Below are positions 8,880-17,579 of a stretch of DNA of 32,015 nt, one piece after another. Made by a program: the position numbers and the translations under genes. The stretch is from assembly GCA_903894155.1 (NCBI GenBank), contig CAITPF010000115.1, forward strand, positions 1 to 32,015, given 5' to 3'. Position 1 is the first letter of the stretch. Each line of letters opens with the position of its first letter. The stretch comes from an uncultured beta proteobacterium. GTDB taxonomy: Bacteria; Pseudomonadota; Gammaproteobacteria; Burkholderiales; Burkholderiaceae_B. Below the pieces are notes generated by a model. It ran no database searches. It had not been told where the DNA came from and worked only from the letters and a program-made list of their open reading frames with translations.

Positions 8880-9200
8880 ATGGAAAAGATTCGTAAAGGC
8901 GACGAAGTCGTCGTGCTCACCGGCCGTGACAAAAAGCGTCGCGGTACGGTGCTTCAACGCGTTGATGTCGACCACGTCCTGGTCGAGGGCATCAACCTGG
9001 TCAAGAAAAGCGTTAAGCCCAACCCAATGGCGGGCACCACGGGCGGCATCATCGAAAAGACAATGCCGATCCACATCTCGAACGTTGCACTCTTCAACCC
9101 GGCGACTGGCAAGGCTGACCGCGTCAGCATCAAGGAAGTCGATGGCCGCAAGGTTCGCGTTTACCGTTCCAGCGGCGAAACCGTTGGCGCGAAGGCGTAA
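8880..9200 (+). CDS. rplX: 50S ribosomal protein L24
   Basis: L24 is an assembly-initiating protein of the large subunit, near the tunnel exit. The 106 residues begin with a KOW motif ([20 protein letters not shown], about 3-22) and include [15 protein letters not shown]. The ATG follows AAGGGG at the end of rplN. In E. coli, S8 represses the spc operon by binding mRNA at the rplX-rplE junction. I could not confirm such a site here by eye. Confidence 0.97.
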   Translation: MEKIRKGDEVVVLTGRDKKRRGTVLQRVDVDHVLVEGINLVKKSVKPNPMAGTTGGIIEKTMPIHISNVALFNPATGKADRVSIKEVDGRKVRVYRSSGETVGAKA

Positions 9201-9212
9201 GGGGCGATCATC

Positions 9213-9752
9213 ATGACGCGTTTTCAAGAACTGTACCAAAACAAGATCACACCGCAGCTCACCGAGCAGTTCGGCTACAAGAGCCCGATGCAAGTGCCGC
9301 GCATTACCAAGGTCACGCTCAACATGGGTGTTTCCGAGGCTGTTGCCGACAAGAAGGTCATTGAGCACGCTGTGTCGGATCTGACCAAAATTGCCGGCCA
9401 GAAGCCGATTGTCACCAAGACCAAGAAGGCCATCGCCGGGTTCAAGATCCGCGAAGACTACCCCATTGGTTGCATGGTGACGCTGCGTGGTCGCCGCATG
9501 TTCGAATTCCTGGATCGCCTGGTCACCGTGGCCCTGCCGCGTGTGCGCGATTTCCGCGGGATCTCGGGTCGTGCGTTTGACGGTCGTGGCAACTACAACG
9601 TCGGGGTGAAAGAGCAGATCATTTTCCCCGAAATCGAGTACGACAAAATCGATGCGCTGCGTGGGATGAACATCAGCATCACCACCACCGCAAAGACCGA
9701 CGAAGAAGCAAAAGCGCTGCTGACCGCGCTGAGCTTCCCGTTCCGCAACTAA
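9213..9752 (+). CDS. rplE: 50S ribosomal protein L5
   Basis: L5 binds 5S rRNA in the central protuberance and contacts P-site tRNA. The 179 residues match the family. They show [16 protein letters not shown] near residue 30, the block [19 protein letters not shown], and the C-terminal [29 protein letters not shown] sequence precedes the ATG. The gene is 11 bases before rpsN. Confidence 0.98.
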   Translation: MTRFQELYQNKITPQLTEQFGYKSPMQVPRITKVTLNMGVSEAVADKKVIEHAVSDLTKIAGQKPIVTKTKKAIAGFKIREDYPIGCMVTLRGRRMFEFLDRLVTVALPRVRDFRGISGRAFDGRGNYNVGVKEQIIFPEIEYDKIDALRGMNISITTTAKTDEEAKALLTALSFPFRN

Positions 9753-9763
9753 GGGGCGCAGAC

Positions 9764-10069
9764 GTGGCAAAACTTTCAATGATCAATCGCGATGTCAAGC
9801 GCGTCAGGGTGGCAGCTAAGTTCGCTCCCAAGCGGGCGGCGCTCAAGGCCATCATCGACGATGCATCCAAGACCGACGAAGAGCGCTACGAGGCCCGGCT
9901 GAAGCTGCAACAGCTGCCCCGTGACGCAAGCCCCACCCGCCAGCGCAACCGCTGTGCAATCACGGGCCGTTCACGCGGAGTATTCAGCAAGTTCGGACTT
10001 GGGCGCATGAAATTGCGCGAACTGGCCATGAAGGGTGAAATTCCCGGCATGACCAAGGCTAGCTGGTAG
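9764..10069 (+). CDS. rpsN: 30S ribosomal protein S14, zinc-independent form
   Basis: S14 is a late-assembly protein of the 30S head. The 101 residues are the long, zinc-free form: the CxxC ribbon of the short form is absent and the region reads [14 protein letters not shown]. The start codon is GTG (9764), preceded by AAGGGG; the encoded start [10 protein letters not shown] fits the family. It lies in the usual place between rplE and rpsH. Confidence 0.97.
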   Translation: MAKLSMINRDVKRVRVAAKFAPKRAALKAIIDDASKTDEERYEARLKLQQLPRDASPTRQRNRCAITGRSRGVFSKFGLGRMKLRELAMKGEIPGMTKASW

Positions 10070-10080
10070 GAGAACCAAAC

Positions 10081-10476
10081 ATGAGCATGAGCGATCCCAT
10101 CGCCGATATGCTGACGCGTATCCGTAACGCGCAGCAGGTTGACAAACCGTCGGTGTCCATGCCCTCCTCCAAGATCAAGGTGGCTATTGCCTCCGTGCTG
10201 AAGGACGAAGGCTATGTTGACGGTTTCGAGATCAAGGGCAGCACTGCAAAGCCCGAACTCGAAATTACCCTCAAGTACTACGCCGGACGTCCGGTGATCG
10301 AGCGCATTGAACGCGTCTCGCGTCCCGGCCTGCGTATCTACAAAGGTCGCACCAGCATTCCCCAGGTCATGAACGGCCTGGGTGTGGCCATCGTGTCCAC
10401 CTCGCGTGGCGTGATGACCGATCGCAAAGCTCGCGCCAATGGCGTGGGCGGCGAAGTGCTGTGCTACGTGGCCTAA
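10081..10476 (+). CDS. rpsH: 30S ribosomal protein S8
   Basis: S8 binds the central domain of 16S rRNA and in E. coli is the translational repressor of the spc operon. The 131 residues begin [18 protein letters not shown] and end with the conserved block [27 protein letters not shown] precedes the ATG. Any autoregulatory target here is unproven. The rplF start follows after ten bases. Confidence 0.98.
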   Translation: MSMSDPIADMLTRIRNAQQVDKPSVSMPSSKIKVAIASVLKDEGYVDGFEIKGSTAKPELEITLKYYAGRPVIERIERVSRPGLRIYKGRTSIPQVMNGLGVAIVSTSRGVMTDRKARANGVGGEVLCYVA

Positions 10477-10486
10477 GGAGAACCGA

Positions 10487-11020
10487 ATGTCACGTATCGC
10501 CAAATATCCGGTCGAGCTGCCCAAGGGCGTAGAAGCTTCGATCCAGCCCGGGCTGATCATGGTCAAGGGCCCTCTCGGCACGCTGAGCCAGGTACTGAAC
10601 GGCGACGTCGTCGTCAGTCAGGAAGCCGACAAGCTGACCTTCGTCGTCGCCAACGAAACGCGTCAGGCCAAGGCCATGTCGGGCACGCTGCGCGCGCTGG
10701 TTGCCAACATGGTCAACGGCGTGAGCAAGGGCTTCGAGCGCAGGCTGTCGCTGGTTGGCGTCGGTTACCGCGCCTCCATTCAGGGCAATCAGGTCAAGAT
10801 GCAGCTTGGTTTTTCGCACGACATCCTTCACACGATGCCCGAGGGCGTGAAGGCGGAGTGCCCGACCCAGACCGAAATCGTGCTCAAGGGCTCGAACAAG
10901 CAGGTCGTGGGCCAGACAGCCGCCGAGCTTCGCGCGTACCGTCCGCCAGAGCCTTATAAGGGCAAGGGCGTTCGTTACGTCGACGAGCGCGTCACGATCA
11001 AAGAAACCAAGAAGAAATAA
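10487..11020 (+). CDS. rplF: 50S ribosomal protein L6
   Basis: L6 lies near the factor-binding site of the large subunit. The 177 residues match the family, with two similar alpha/beta domains. Landmarks are [23 protein letters not shown] at the domain junction, and the C-terminal signature [11 protein letters not shown] chose the ATG at 10487, preceded by AAGGAG, over an in-frame ATG inside rpsH. A 21-base gap precedes rplR. Confidence 0.98.
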   Translation: MSRIAKYPVELPKGVEASIQPGLIMVKGPLGTLSQVLNGDVVVSQEADKLTFVVANETRQAKAMSGTLRALVANMVNGVSKGFERRLSLVGVGYRASIQGNQVKMQLGFSHDILHTMPEGVKAECPTQTEIVLKGSNKQVVGQTAAELRAYRPPEPYKGKGVRYVDERVTIKETKKK

Positions 11021-11041
11021 GAGCGCAAACAAGGAAACATC

Positions 11042-11407
11042 ATGGACAAAAAAATTTCCCGTTTGCGTCGTGCGATTCCGACGCGCAAGAAAATCTCCGA
11101 GCTGCGATTCAATCGCCTCCAGGTTTTCCGTTCGAACCTGCACATCTACGCAAACATCATTTCGCCCGAAGGCGACCGTGTCCTGGTTTCGGCCTCGACG
11201 GTCGAACCGGAAGTGCGTCAGCAACTCGCGGGCCAATCTGGTCGTGGTGGCAATGCCGCTGCGGCGAGCCTGGTTGGCAAGCGCGTGGCCGAAAAAGCCA
11301 AGGCAGCCGGGATTGAGCTCGTGGCGTTTGACCGCTCGGGTTTCCGTTATCACGGTCGCGTCAAGGCGCTGGCCGATGCCGCGCGTGAAGCCGGCCTGAA
11401 GTTTTAA
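11042..11407 (+). CDS. rplR: 50S ribosomal protein L18
   Basis: L18 binds 5S rRNA with L5 and delivers it to the central protuberance. The 121 residues start [17 protein letters not shown] and show the conserved [16 protein letters not shown] block and C-terminal [32 protein letters not shown] lies upstream of the start. It is 15 bases before rpsE. Confidence 0.98.
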   Translation: MDKKISRLRRAIPTRKKISELRFNRLQVFRSNLHIYANIISPEGDRVLVSASTVEPEVRQQLAGQSGRGGNAAAASLVGKRVAEKAKAAGIELVAFDRSGFRYHGRVKALADAAREAGLKF

Positions 11408-11422
11408 GCGAGGAACAGTCAA

Positions 11423-11941
11423 ATGGCTAAAATACAAGGCAAGAACGGTCCCGAAGAACGGGATGACGGTCTTCGCGAAAAAATGATCGCGGTCAACCGC
11501 GTGAGCAAAGTGGTCAAGGGTGGTCGCACCATGAGCTTTGCCGCGCTGACCGTTGTTGGCGATGGCGATGGCCGCGTCGGCATGGGCAAGGGCAAGGCGC
11601 GTGAAGTGCCGGTGGCCGTCCAGAAGGCAATGGAGCAGGCGCGTCGCGAGCTGTTCAAGGTTTCCCTCAAGAACGGTACGCTGCACCATACGGTCGTTGG
11701 CAAGCACGGCGCCTCATCGGTGCTGATCTCGCCGGCCGCCGAAGGTACCGGCGTCATCGCCGGTGGCCCGATGCGCGCCATTTTCGAGGTGATGGGTGTT
11801 CGTAACGTCGTGGCCAAGAGCCTCGGTTCGAGCAACCCCTACAACATGGTGCGTGCGACCCTCAACGGTTTGCGCTCATCCCTCACCCCGGCAGAAGTCG
11901 CGGCAAAACGCGGCAAGTCTGTCGAAGAGATCCTGGGGTAA
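11423..11941 (+). CDS. rpsE: 30S ribosomal protein S5
   Basis: S5 lies near the mRNA entry and the decoding region and influences fidelity. The 172 residues have the double-stranded-RNA-binding-like N-terminal domain, starting [24 protein letters not shown], where spectinomycin-resistance changes occur in other species. The glycine-rich [20 protein letters not shown] (about residues 45-64) follows. The C-terminal domain is complete. The rpmD start is three bases after its stop. Confidence 0.98.
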   Translation: MAKIQGKNGPEERDDGLREKMIAVNRVSKVVKGGRTMSFAALTVVGDGDGRVGMGKGKAREVPVAVQKAMEQARRELFKVSLKNGTLHHTVVGKHGASSVLISPAAEGTGVIAGGPMRAIFEVMGVRNVVAKSLGSSNPYNMVRATLNGLRSSLTPAEVAAKRGKSVEEILG

Positions 11942-11944
11942 GTC

Positions 11945-12130
11945 ATGACTCAGAAACAAGTCAAAGTGACCTTGGTCCGTTCGACCATTGGTACCAAGCA
12001 AGACCACCGCGACACCGTGCGAGGCCTTGGCCTTCGTCGTGTCAACAGTTCGCGCGTGCTGGTCGACACCCCCGAAGTGCGTGGGATGATCCGCAAGGTC
12101 GATTATCTCGTGTCGGTTTCGGAAGTCTGA
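11945..12130 (+). CDS. rpmD: 50S ribosomal protein L30
   Basis: L30 is a small large-subunit protein found in many but not all bacteria. The 61 residues match the short bacterial form: [16 protein letters not shown], then [22 protein letters not shown], then VDYLVSV. The Shine-Dalgarno lies at the end of rpsE. It sits between rpsE and rplO as in most proteobacteria. Confidence 0.97.
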   Translation: MTQKQVKVTLVRSTIGTKQDHRDTVRGLGLRRVNSSRVLVDTPEVRGMIRKVDYLVSVSEV

Positions 12131-12141
12131 AAGGAATCACG

Positions 12142-12582
12142 ATGTCAGTCACTCAACTCAATACGCTAACGCCTGCCGAAGGTTCGAAGCACGCCAAGCG
12201 TCGCGTCGGCCGCGGCATCGGTTCGGGCCTGGGCAAAACCGCAGGGCGCGGCCACAAAGGCCAGAAGTCCCGTGCGGGCGGTTTCCACAAGGTCGGCTTC
12301 GAGGGCGGTCAGATGCCTCTGCAGCGTCGTTTGCCCAAGCGTGGCTTTACCTCGCTTGACCAGCATCTGTATGCGCAGGTTCGTTTGTCGGATCTGCAGG
12401 CGCTGCCTGTCGACGAAGTCGACGTTCAGGTGCTCAAGCAGGCCGGCGTCATTGGTCAGGCCGTTCGTTACGCCAAGGTGTTCAAGTCCGGCGAGCTGAC
12501 CCGCAAGGTGTCGCTCAAGGGCATCGCCGCTTCGGCGGGTGCTCGCGCTTCAATCGAAGCTGCTGGCGGCACGCTGGCTTAA
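12142..12582 (+). CDS. rplO: 50S ribosomal protein L15
   Basis: L15 is a late-assembly protein with a long, basic, glycine-rich N-terminal extension that threads through 23S rRNA. The 146 residues show this region ([21 protein letters not shown], about 21-41), then [18 protein letters not shown] and a small globular C-terminal domain. AAAGGA lies upstream. The secY start follows 12 bases after the stop. Confidence 0.98.
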   Translation: MSVTQLNTLTPAEGSKHAKRRVGRGIGSGLGKTAGRGHKGQKSRAGGFHKVGFEGGQMPLQRRLPKRGFTSLDQHLYAQVRLSDLQALPVDEVDVQVLKQAGVIGQAVRYAKVFKSGELTRKVSLKGIAASAGARASIEAAGGTLA

Positions 12583-12594
12583 GACGGATCGAAG

Positions 12595-13920
12595 ATGGCA
12601 ACAGCACAGGCACTGGGTAAGGCAGGACCACGTTACGGCGATCTGAAGCGCCGTCTCGTGTTCCTCGTGCTTGCCCTTGTGGTCTACCGCCTGGGTACGC
12701 ACATTCCCGTGCCGGGCATCAATCCCGATACGCTCGCGGATTTGTTCCGCCAGAACCAGGGCGGCATCCTGGGCATGTTCAACATGTTCTCGGGCGGCGC
12801 ATTGTCGCGTTTTTCGATCTTTGCCCTGGGAATCATGCCGTACATTTCGGCATCGATCATCATGCAGCTGATGTCGGTGGTGATGCCGACGCTAGAAGCG
12901 ATCAAGAAGGAAGGCGAAGCCGGTCGCCGCAAGATCACGCAATACACCCGCTACGGTACCGTGTTGCTGGCGTTCATTCAGGCGGTTGGCATTTCCGTCG
13001 CCCTGGAGTCCCAGCCTGGTCTGGTGATCGAGCCGGGCATGCTCTTTCGGCTGACGACGGTCGTGACGCTGGTCACGGGCACGATGTTCGTCATGTGGTT
13101 GGGCGAGCAAATCACCGAGCGTGGGTTGGGCAACGGAATTTCGATCATTATTTTCGCAGGTATCGTCGCGGGGCTGCCCAGCGCGCTTGCCGGTTTGCTG
13201 GATCTGGTGCGCACCAATGCCATGTCGGCGTTGTCCGCGCTGTTCATCGTGGCCCTGATCGTTGCGGTCACCGCATTCGTCGTGCTGGTTGAACGCGGTC
13301 AGCGCAAGATTACGGTCAACTACGCCAAGCGACAGGTCGGTAACAAGGTCTATGGCGGGCAGACATCGCATTTGCCGTTGAAGCTGAATATGGCAGGCGT
13401 CATTCCCCCGATCTTTGCGTCGTCGATTATCCTGTTTCCGGCGACGATTGCGAGCTGGTTTTCCGCTGGCGAGAACATGCGCTGGCTGGGCGACCTGGCT
13501 GCGGCACTTGCGCCGCGCCAGCCGCTCTACATTACGCTGTACTCGGCGGCGATCATTTTCTTCTGCTTTTTCTACACGGCTCTGGTGTTCAACAGCCGCG
13601 AAACTGCAGATAACCTGAAGAAGAGCGGCGCGTTCGTTCCCGGCATTCGTCCCGGAGAGCAGACCGCAAAGTTCATTGACAAGATTCTCATGCGATTGAC
13701 GCTCGCCGGCGCGCTCTACATTACGCTGGTGTGTCTGCTGCCTGAATTCTTGGTCATGCGGTGGAACGTTCCCTTCTACTTTGGCGGCACTTCATTGCTG
13801 ATCATTGTGGTGGTCACGATGGATTTCATGGCACAGGTACAGGCCTACATGATGTCTCACCAGTACGATTCCCTGCTCAAGAAGGCGAACTTCAAGGGCG
13901 CGAATCTGCCAATGAGATGA
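12595..13920 (+). CDS. secY: Preprotein translocase subunit SecY
   Basis: SecY is the channel-forming subunit of the SecYEG inner-membrane translocon. The 441 residues contain ten predicted membrane segments. Family signatures are visible: the first segment near residue 22-40 followed by [10 protein letters not shown], the plug-region sequence [18 protein letters not shown], and the cytoplasmic loop [14 protein letters not shown] before segment 7. It is the usual gene after rplO. infA starts nine bases beyond its stop. Confidence 0.98.
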   Translation: MATAQALGKAGPRYGDLKRRLVFLVLALVVYRLGTHIPVPGINPDTLADLFRQNQGGILGMFNMFSGGALSRFSIFALGIMPYISASIIMQLMSVVMPTLEAIKKEGEAGRRKITQYTRYGTVLLAFIQAVGISVALESQPGLVIEPGMLFRLTTVVTLVTGTMFVMWLGEQITERGLGNGISIIIFAGIVAGLPSALAGLLDLVRTNAMSALSALFIVALIVAVTAFVVLVERGQRKITVNYAKRQVGNKVYGGQTSHLPLKLNMAGVIPPIFASSIILFPATIASWFSAGENMRWLGDLAAALAPRQPLYITLYSAAIIFFCFFYTALVFNSRETADNLKKSGAFVPGIRPGEQTAKFIDKILMRLTLAGALYITLVCLLPEFLVMRWNVPFYFGGTSLLIIVVVTMDFMAQVQAYMMSHQYDSLLKKANFKGANLPMR

Positions 13921-13929
13921 GTAAACGTT

Positions 13930-14148
13930 ATGTCAAAGGACGACGTCATCCAAATGCAAGGCGAGGTTCTTGAGAACCTTCCCAATGCAACGTTTCGCGT
14001 CAAACTGGAAAATGGCCACAACGTACTTGGTCATATTTCAGGGAAGATGCGGATGCATTACATCCGGATTCTTCCGGGCGACAAGGTCACCGTGGAGCTC
14101 ACGCCCTATGACCTGACGCGCGCAAGAATCGTTTTCCGCTCGAAATAA
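13930..14148 (+). CDS. infA: Translation initiation factor IF-1
   Basis: IF-1 blocks the A site of the 30S subunit during initiation. The 72 residues form a single OB fold. They begin [20 protein letters not shown], with the conserved [19 protein letters not shown] in the middle and [11 protein letters not shown] at the end. The position between secY and rpmJ is common in betaproteobacteria, whereas in E. coli infA is elsewhere. Confidence 0.98.
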   Translation: MSKDDVIQMQGEVLENLPNATFRVKLENGHNVLGHISGKMRMHYIRILPGDKVTVELTPYDLTRARIVFRSK

Positions 14149-14180
14149 GCGGCCGGGTTAAGAAATAACAGGAGTCAACC

Positions 14181-14294
14181 ATGAAAGTAATGGCATCGGT
14201 TAAGCGGATCTGCCGCAATTGCAAAATCATCAAACGTCACGGCGTGGTGCGTGTTATTTGCACCGACCCGCGGCATAAGCAGCGTCAGGGCTAA
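14181..14294 (+). CDS. rpmJ: 50S ribosomal protein L36, zinc-ribbon form
   Basis: This 37-residue protein reads [20 protein letters not shown] at the start and ends DPRHKQRQG. It keeps the zinc-binding set Cys11, Cys14, Cys27 and His32 of the C+ type. AGGAG lies eight bases before the ATG. L36 is the smallest large-subunit protein and helps order 23S rRNA late in assembly. Keeping the zinc form suggests, by family knowledge, that a zinc-free paralogue may exist elsewhere for zinc limitation. Confidence 0.96.
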   Translation: MKVMASVKRICRNCKIIKRHGVVRVICTDPRHKQRQG

Positions 14295-14337
14295 TCTTGG
14301 TTAGCAACAGCGCAACGTATTACATCAAGGAACAGTC

Positions 14338-14703
14338 ATGGCTCGTATAGCTGGCATCAACATTCCGCCGCATCAGCACGCCGAGATCGGCCTGACCGCC
14401 ATTTTCGGCATCGGTCGTACTCGTGCCCGCAAAATCTGCGAAGCCGCTGGTGTGCCCCTGTCGAAAAAGGTCAAAGACCTGACCGACGCAGAACTCGAGC
14501 GCATTCGTGAGCACGTTGGCGTGTTCACGGTCGAAGGCGATCTGCGGCGTGAAGTCCAGTTGTCGATCAAGCGCTTGATCGACCTGGGAACTTACCGCGG
14601 AATGCGCCACAAACGTGGCCTGCCCGTTCGTGGTCAACGCACCCGCACCAACGCCCGCACCCGCAAGGGCCCGCGTCGCGCTGCTGCCAGTCTGAAGAAA
14701 TAA
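14338..14703 (+). CDS. rpsM: 30S ribosomal protein S13
   Basis: S13 lies at the top of the 30S head, contacts P-site tRNA and forms bridges to the large subunit. The 121 residues start [27 protein letters not shown], and the basic C-terminal tail includes [20 protein letters not shown]. It begins the alpha group with AAGGAA upstream. In E. coli, the region just upstream of rpsM is where S4 represses the operon. Confidence 0.98.
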   Translation: MARIAGINIPPHQHAEIGLTAIFGIGRTRARKICEAAGVPLSKKVKDLTDAELERIREHVGVFTVEGDLRREVQLSIKRLIDLGTYRGMRHKRGLPVRGQRTRTNARTRKGPRRAAASLKK

Positions 14704-14715
14704 GAGGAACTAAAG

Positions 14716-15114
14716 ATGGCCAAAGCTGCTGGCGGCGCCACGCGCGTTCGCAAGAAAGTCAAAAAGAACGTGTCGGACGGCATCGCGCACGTCCACGCGT
14801 CTTTCAACAACACCATCATCACCATCACCGACCGCCAGGGCAATGCCCTGTCGTGGGCGACTTCGGGTGGTGCCGGCTTCAAGGGCTCGCGTAAGTCCAC
14901 CCCGTTTGCAGCGCAGGTTGCTGCCGAAACGGCTGGTCGCGTCGCGATTGAATACGGCATCAAGACGCTGGAAGTGCGGATCAAGGGCCCTGGCCCTGGC
15001 CGTGAATCTTCCGTGCGTGCTCTGAATGCGTTGGGCATCAAGATTTCGAGCATTGCCGATATCACGCCCGTACCGCATAACGGATGCCGTCCGCCTAAGC
15101 GTCGTCGAATTTAA
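14716..15114 (+). CDS. rpsK: 30S ribosomal protein S11
   Basis: S11 forms part of the 30S platform near the mRNA exit and E site. The 132 residues have the conserved [19 protein letters not shown] (about 25-43), the glycine-rich [18 protein letters not shown] and the C-terminal [20 protein letters not shown] precedes the ATG. It ends 11 bases before rpsD. Confidence 0.98.
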   Translation: MAKAAGGATRVRKKVKKNVSDGIAHVHASFNNTIITITDRQGNALSWATSGGAGFKGSRKSTPFAAQVAAETAGRVAIEYGIKTLEVRIKGPGPGRESSVRALNALGIKISSIADITPVPHNGCRPPKRRRI

Positions 15115-15125
15115 GGGGAAGCCAC

Positions 15126-15749
15126 GTGGCACGATACATTGGACCCAAATGCAAGCTCTCGCGTCGCGAGGGTACCGATCTGTTTCTCAAGAGCGCTCGT
15201 CGCTCGCTCGACTCCAAGTGCAAACTGGACTCGAAGCCTGGTCAGCACGGCCGGATTTCGGGTGCCCGCACCTCGGACTACGGTCAGCAGCTGCGCGAAA
15301 AGCAAAAGCTCAAGCGCATGTACGGCGTGCTCGAGAAGCAATTCCGCAAGTACTTCGCCGAAGCCGAGCGTCGCCGTGGCAACACGGGCGAACAGCTGAT
15401 TCAGCTGCTCGAGTCGCGCCTGGACAACGTCGTCTATCGGATGGGTTTCGGTTCGACCCGTGCCGAGGCGCGTCAGCTGGTGTCGCACCGCGCGGTCGAA
15501 CTCAACGGCCACACCGCCGACATCCCGTCGATGCTGGTCAAGGCGGGTGACATCGTCTCGATCCGCGAAAAGGCGAAAGCCCAGCTTCGTATCCGCGAAT
15601 CGCTGGATCTGGCCGCTGGCCAGGGCATGCCGCAGTGGGTGGACGTCGATTCCACCAAGCTGACCGGAACGTTCAAACAGGTTCCCGACCGTGCTGATGT
15701 CGCTCGCGATATCAACGAATCGATGGTCGTCGAACTGTATTCGCGTTAA
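15126..15749 (+). CDS. rpsD: 30S ribosomal protein S4
   Basis: S4 nucleates 16S rRNA folding and in E. coli represses the alpha operon. The 207 residues begin at a GTG codon preceded by AAGGGGAAG. The N-terminus reads [16 protein letters not shown] and has only Cys9 and Cys32, so it is not the four-cysteine zinc form. An S4 RNA-binding domain follows (about 96-160, including [12 protein letters not shown]). The C-terminus ends ELYSR. A 176-base leader-like gap separates it from rpoA. Confidence 0.98.
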   Translation: MARYIGPKCKLSRREGTDLFLKSARRSLDSKCKLDSKPGQHGRISGARTSDYGQQLREKQKLKRMYGVLEKQFRKYFAEAERRRGNTGEQLIQLLESRLDNVVYRMGFGSTRAEARQLVSHRAVELNGHTADIPSMLVKAGDIVSIREKAKAQLRIRESLDLAAGQGMPQWVDVDSTKLTGTFKQVPDRADVARDINESMVVELYSR

Positions 15750-15765
15750 GTGAGTGCTTAAGGCC

Positions 15766-15869
15766 AGGTGGTTCGCCACTTTGGTCAACGCTGTGCGGCC
15801 CGCCACATTCGATCCGGATTGGCGGGTTTTGCGACACAGCAGCGCCTGTTTTTTTCGCCGGGCAACCGG
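15766..15869 (+). terminator. Leader hairpins and attenuator-like stem between rpsD and rpoA
   Basis: Three hairpins lie in the 176-base gap. The first, 15766-15781 (AGGTGG/CCACTT with a TTCG loop), is followed by CCCGCCA (15799-15805) pairing with TGGCGGG (15820-15826) ahead of TTTT (15827-15830). The third, 15858-15869, is CCGG-GCAA-CCGG. The second has terminator form with a 14-base loop. They may set the ratio of rpoA-rplQ to the upstream ribosomal genes, or mark an RNase processing zone. Confidence 0.5.
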
Positions 15870-15925
15870 TTTCCATCAGCCTTATCGGTGTAACGAGCCG
15901 AGGGTATTGAAAAGGAATATTTGTC

Positions 15926-16909
15926 ATGTCTCAAGGTTTCCTCAAACCGCGTTCCATTGAAGTCGAACCCGTCGGTATTCACCACGCCAAGATCATCATG
16001 GAGCCCTTCGAGCGCGGCTACGGCCATACGCTGGGCAACGCACTGCGCCGCATTCTGCTTTCCTCGATGGCCGGCTACGCGCCGACGGAAGTCCAGATCA
16101 CCGGTGTCGTGCACGAATACTCGACCATCGCTGGCGTTCGCGAAGACGTCGTCGATATCCTGCTCAACCTCAAGGGTGTGGTGTTCAAGCTGCATAGCCG
16201 TGACGATGTGACCCTGGTGCTGCGCAAGTCTGGCGCCGGCCCCGTGCTGGCCTCGGATATCGAGCTGCCGCACGACGTCGAAATCATCAATCCTAATCAC
16301 GTGATTGCCACCCTGACGGAAAACGGCAAAATCGAAATGCAGGTCAAGGTTGAAAAAGGCCGCGGGTACGTGCCTGGCAACGTGCGCGCGCTCACCGACG
16401 ACCGTCAGCACACGATCGGCCGCATCATTCTCGATGCATCGTTCAGCCCGGTTCGCCGTGTCAGCTACGCTGTTGAGAACGCCCGCGTTGAGCAGCGGAC
16501 CGATCTCGACAAGCTGGTGCTTGATGTCGAAACCAACGGCGTCATCTCGCCGGAAGAAGCGGTTCGGCAATCGGCGCGTATCCTGATGGATCAGATTTCC
16601 GTATTTGCAGCGCTGGAAGGTGCAGGCGATTCGTACGAAGCGCCTTCGCGTGGCACGCCGCAGATCGATCCGGTCCTGCTGCGTCCGGTCGATGACCTCG
16701 AGCTCACGGTTCGCTCCGCGAACTGCCTCAAGGCCGAGAACATCTATTACATCGGTGACCTTATCCAGCGCACCGAAAACGAATTGCTCAAGACCCCGAA
16801 CCTCGGCCGCAAGTCCCTGAACGAAATCAAGGAAGTGCTGGCCGCACGTGGCCTGACGCTCGGCATGAAGCTGGAGAACTGGCCGCCCATGGGCCTCGAG
16901 CGCCCCTGA
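15926..16909 (+). CDS. rpoA: DNA-directed RNA polymerase subunit alpha
   Basis: Alpha dimerises to start RNA polymerase assembly and contacts promoters and activators. The 327 residues divide into an N-terminal assembly domain (about 1-233, with [23 protein letters not shown] at 28-50), a flexible linker, and the C-terminal domain (about 245-327) with the helix-hairpin-helix region ending in [23 protein letters not shown] precedes the ATG. It follows the hairpin-rich gap after rpsD. Confidence 0.99.
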   Translation: MSQGFLKPRSIEVEPVGIHHAKIIMEPFERGYGHTLGNALRRILLSSMAGYAPTEVQITGVVHEYSTIAGVREDVVDILLNLKGVVFKLHSRDDVTLVLRKSGAGPVLASDIELPHDVEIINPNHVIATLTENGKIEMQVKVEKGRGYVPGNVRALTDDRQHTIGRIILDASFSPVRRVSYAVENARVEQRTDLDKLVLDVETNGVISPEEAVRQSARILMDQISVFAALEGAGDSYEAPSRGTPQIDPVLLRPVDDLELTVRSANCLKAENIYYIGDLIQRTENELLKTPNLGRKSLNEIKEVLAARGLTLGMKLENWPPMGLERP

Positions 16910-16971
16910 GTCGCACCTGCGTTTCAAGAACCATACTCCCCAACCGGCCCGCAGCCTAGCTGATAGAAGAG

Positions 16972-17000
16972 CCGGTTTAAACCGGGCGGCACAACCGCCC
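16972..17000 (+). repeat. Palindrome and hairpin between rpoA and rplQ
   Basis: The perfect 14-base palindrome CCGGTTTAAACCGG (16972-16985) overlaps by two bases a second hairpin, GGGCGG (16984-16989) with CCGCCC (16995-17000) around CACAA. No T-run follows, so termination is unlikely. A processing or mRNA-stabilising role is possible. The rplQ Shine-Dalgarno AAGGAA lies 16 to 21 bases after it. Confidence 0.45.
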
Positions 17001-17025
17001 AACATTAGATTCAAAAGGAAATATC

Positions 17026-17415
17026 ATGCGTCACGGTAACGGATTACGTAAACTCAACCGCACCAGCAGCCACCGCCTTGCGATGTTCCGCAATATGGCC
17101 GTCGCGCTGCTGACCCACGAAGCCATCAAGACGACCCTGCCAAAGGCGAAAGAGCTTCGCCGCATCGTCGAGCCCCTGATCACGATGGGCAAGCAGCCCA
17201 CGCTGGCGAATAAGCGCCTGGCGTTTGCGCGCCTGCGTGATCGCGATGTCGTGGTCAAGCTTTTCGCTGAAATTGGCCCGCGCTACGCCGCCCGCAACGG
17301 TGGCTACACGCGCGTGCTGAAGATGGGCTTTCGCCAGGGCGACAACGCCCCGATGGCATTCATGGAACTCGTCGACCGTCCGGTTGCCGACACCGCAGAA
17401 GCCGCAGCAGAATAA
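17026..17415 (+). CDS. rplQ: 50S ribosomal protein L17
   Basis: L17 is a large-subunit protein near the tunnel exit. The 129 residues match the family, starting [20 protein letters not shown] and containing [19 protein letters not shown]. The C-terminus, after [10 protein letters not shown], is a short acidic alanine-rich tail. It is the last gene of the ribosomal block and is followed within 20 bases by a strong terminator. Confidence 0.98.
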   Translation: MRHGNGLRKLNRTSSHRLAMFRNMAVALLTHEAIKTTLPKAKELRRIVEPLITMGKQPTLANKRLAFARLRDRDVVVKLFAEIGPRYAARNGGYTRVLKMGFRQGDNAPMAFMELVDRPVADTAEAAAE

Positions 17416-17435
17416 ATTTCAAGTTCGGATGTGAA

Positions 17436-17471
17436 AAGCCCCGGTTCAGACAAGAACCGGGGCTTCTTTTT
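17436..17471. terminator. Strong intrinsic terminator ending the ribosomal block
   Basis: AAGCCCCGGTTC (17436-17447) pairs perfectly with GAACCGGGGCTT (17454-17465) over twelve bases around a six-base loop, followed by CTTTTT. On the reverse strand the stem is followed by TTTTC, so it may also help stop the convergent dctM transcript. It is the clearest terminator in the window together with that at 6659-6684. Confidence 0.95.
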
Positions 17472-17579
17472 ATGGTGCCCACCGCAGCGCATCCTTCGAC
17501 CGGGGGCCATCGAGGCACCGACCGCAGCGCAAACGGCATGAGGCGGCGATTGCGCCACGCCCTTGCCCGCCATACGCCG

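Noticed and set aside
8412-9779. Long antisense frame over rplN-rplX-rplE
   Set aside because: Shadow of three well-supported ribosomal genes.
10490-11707. Long antisense frame over rplF-rplR-rpsE
   Set aside because: Shadow frame with no recognised domain or credible start context.
17481-17531. Direct repeat ACCGCAGCGCA (17481-17491 and 17521-17531)
   Set aside because: Only two copies of 11 bases in a GC-rich gap after a terminator; no flanking duplication or mobile gene, so chance is adequate.
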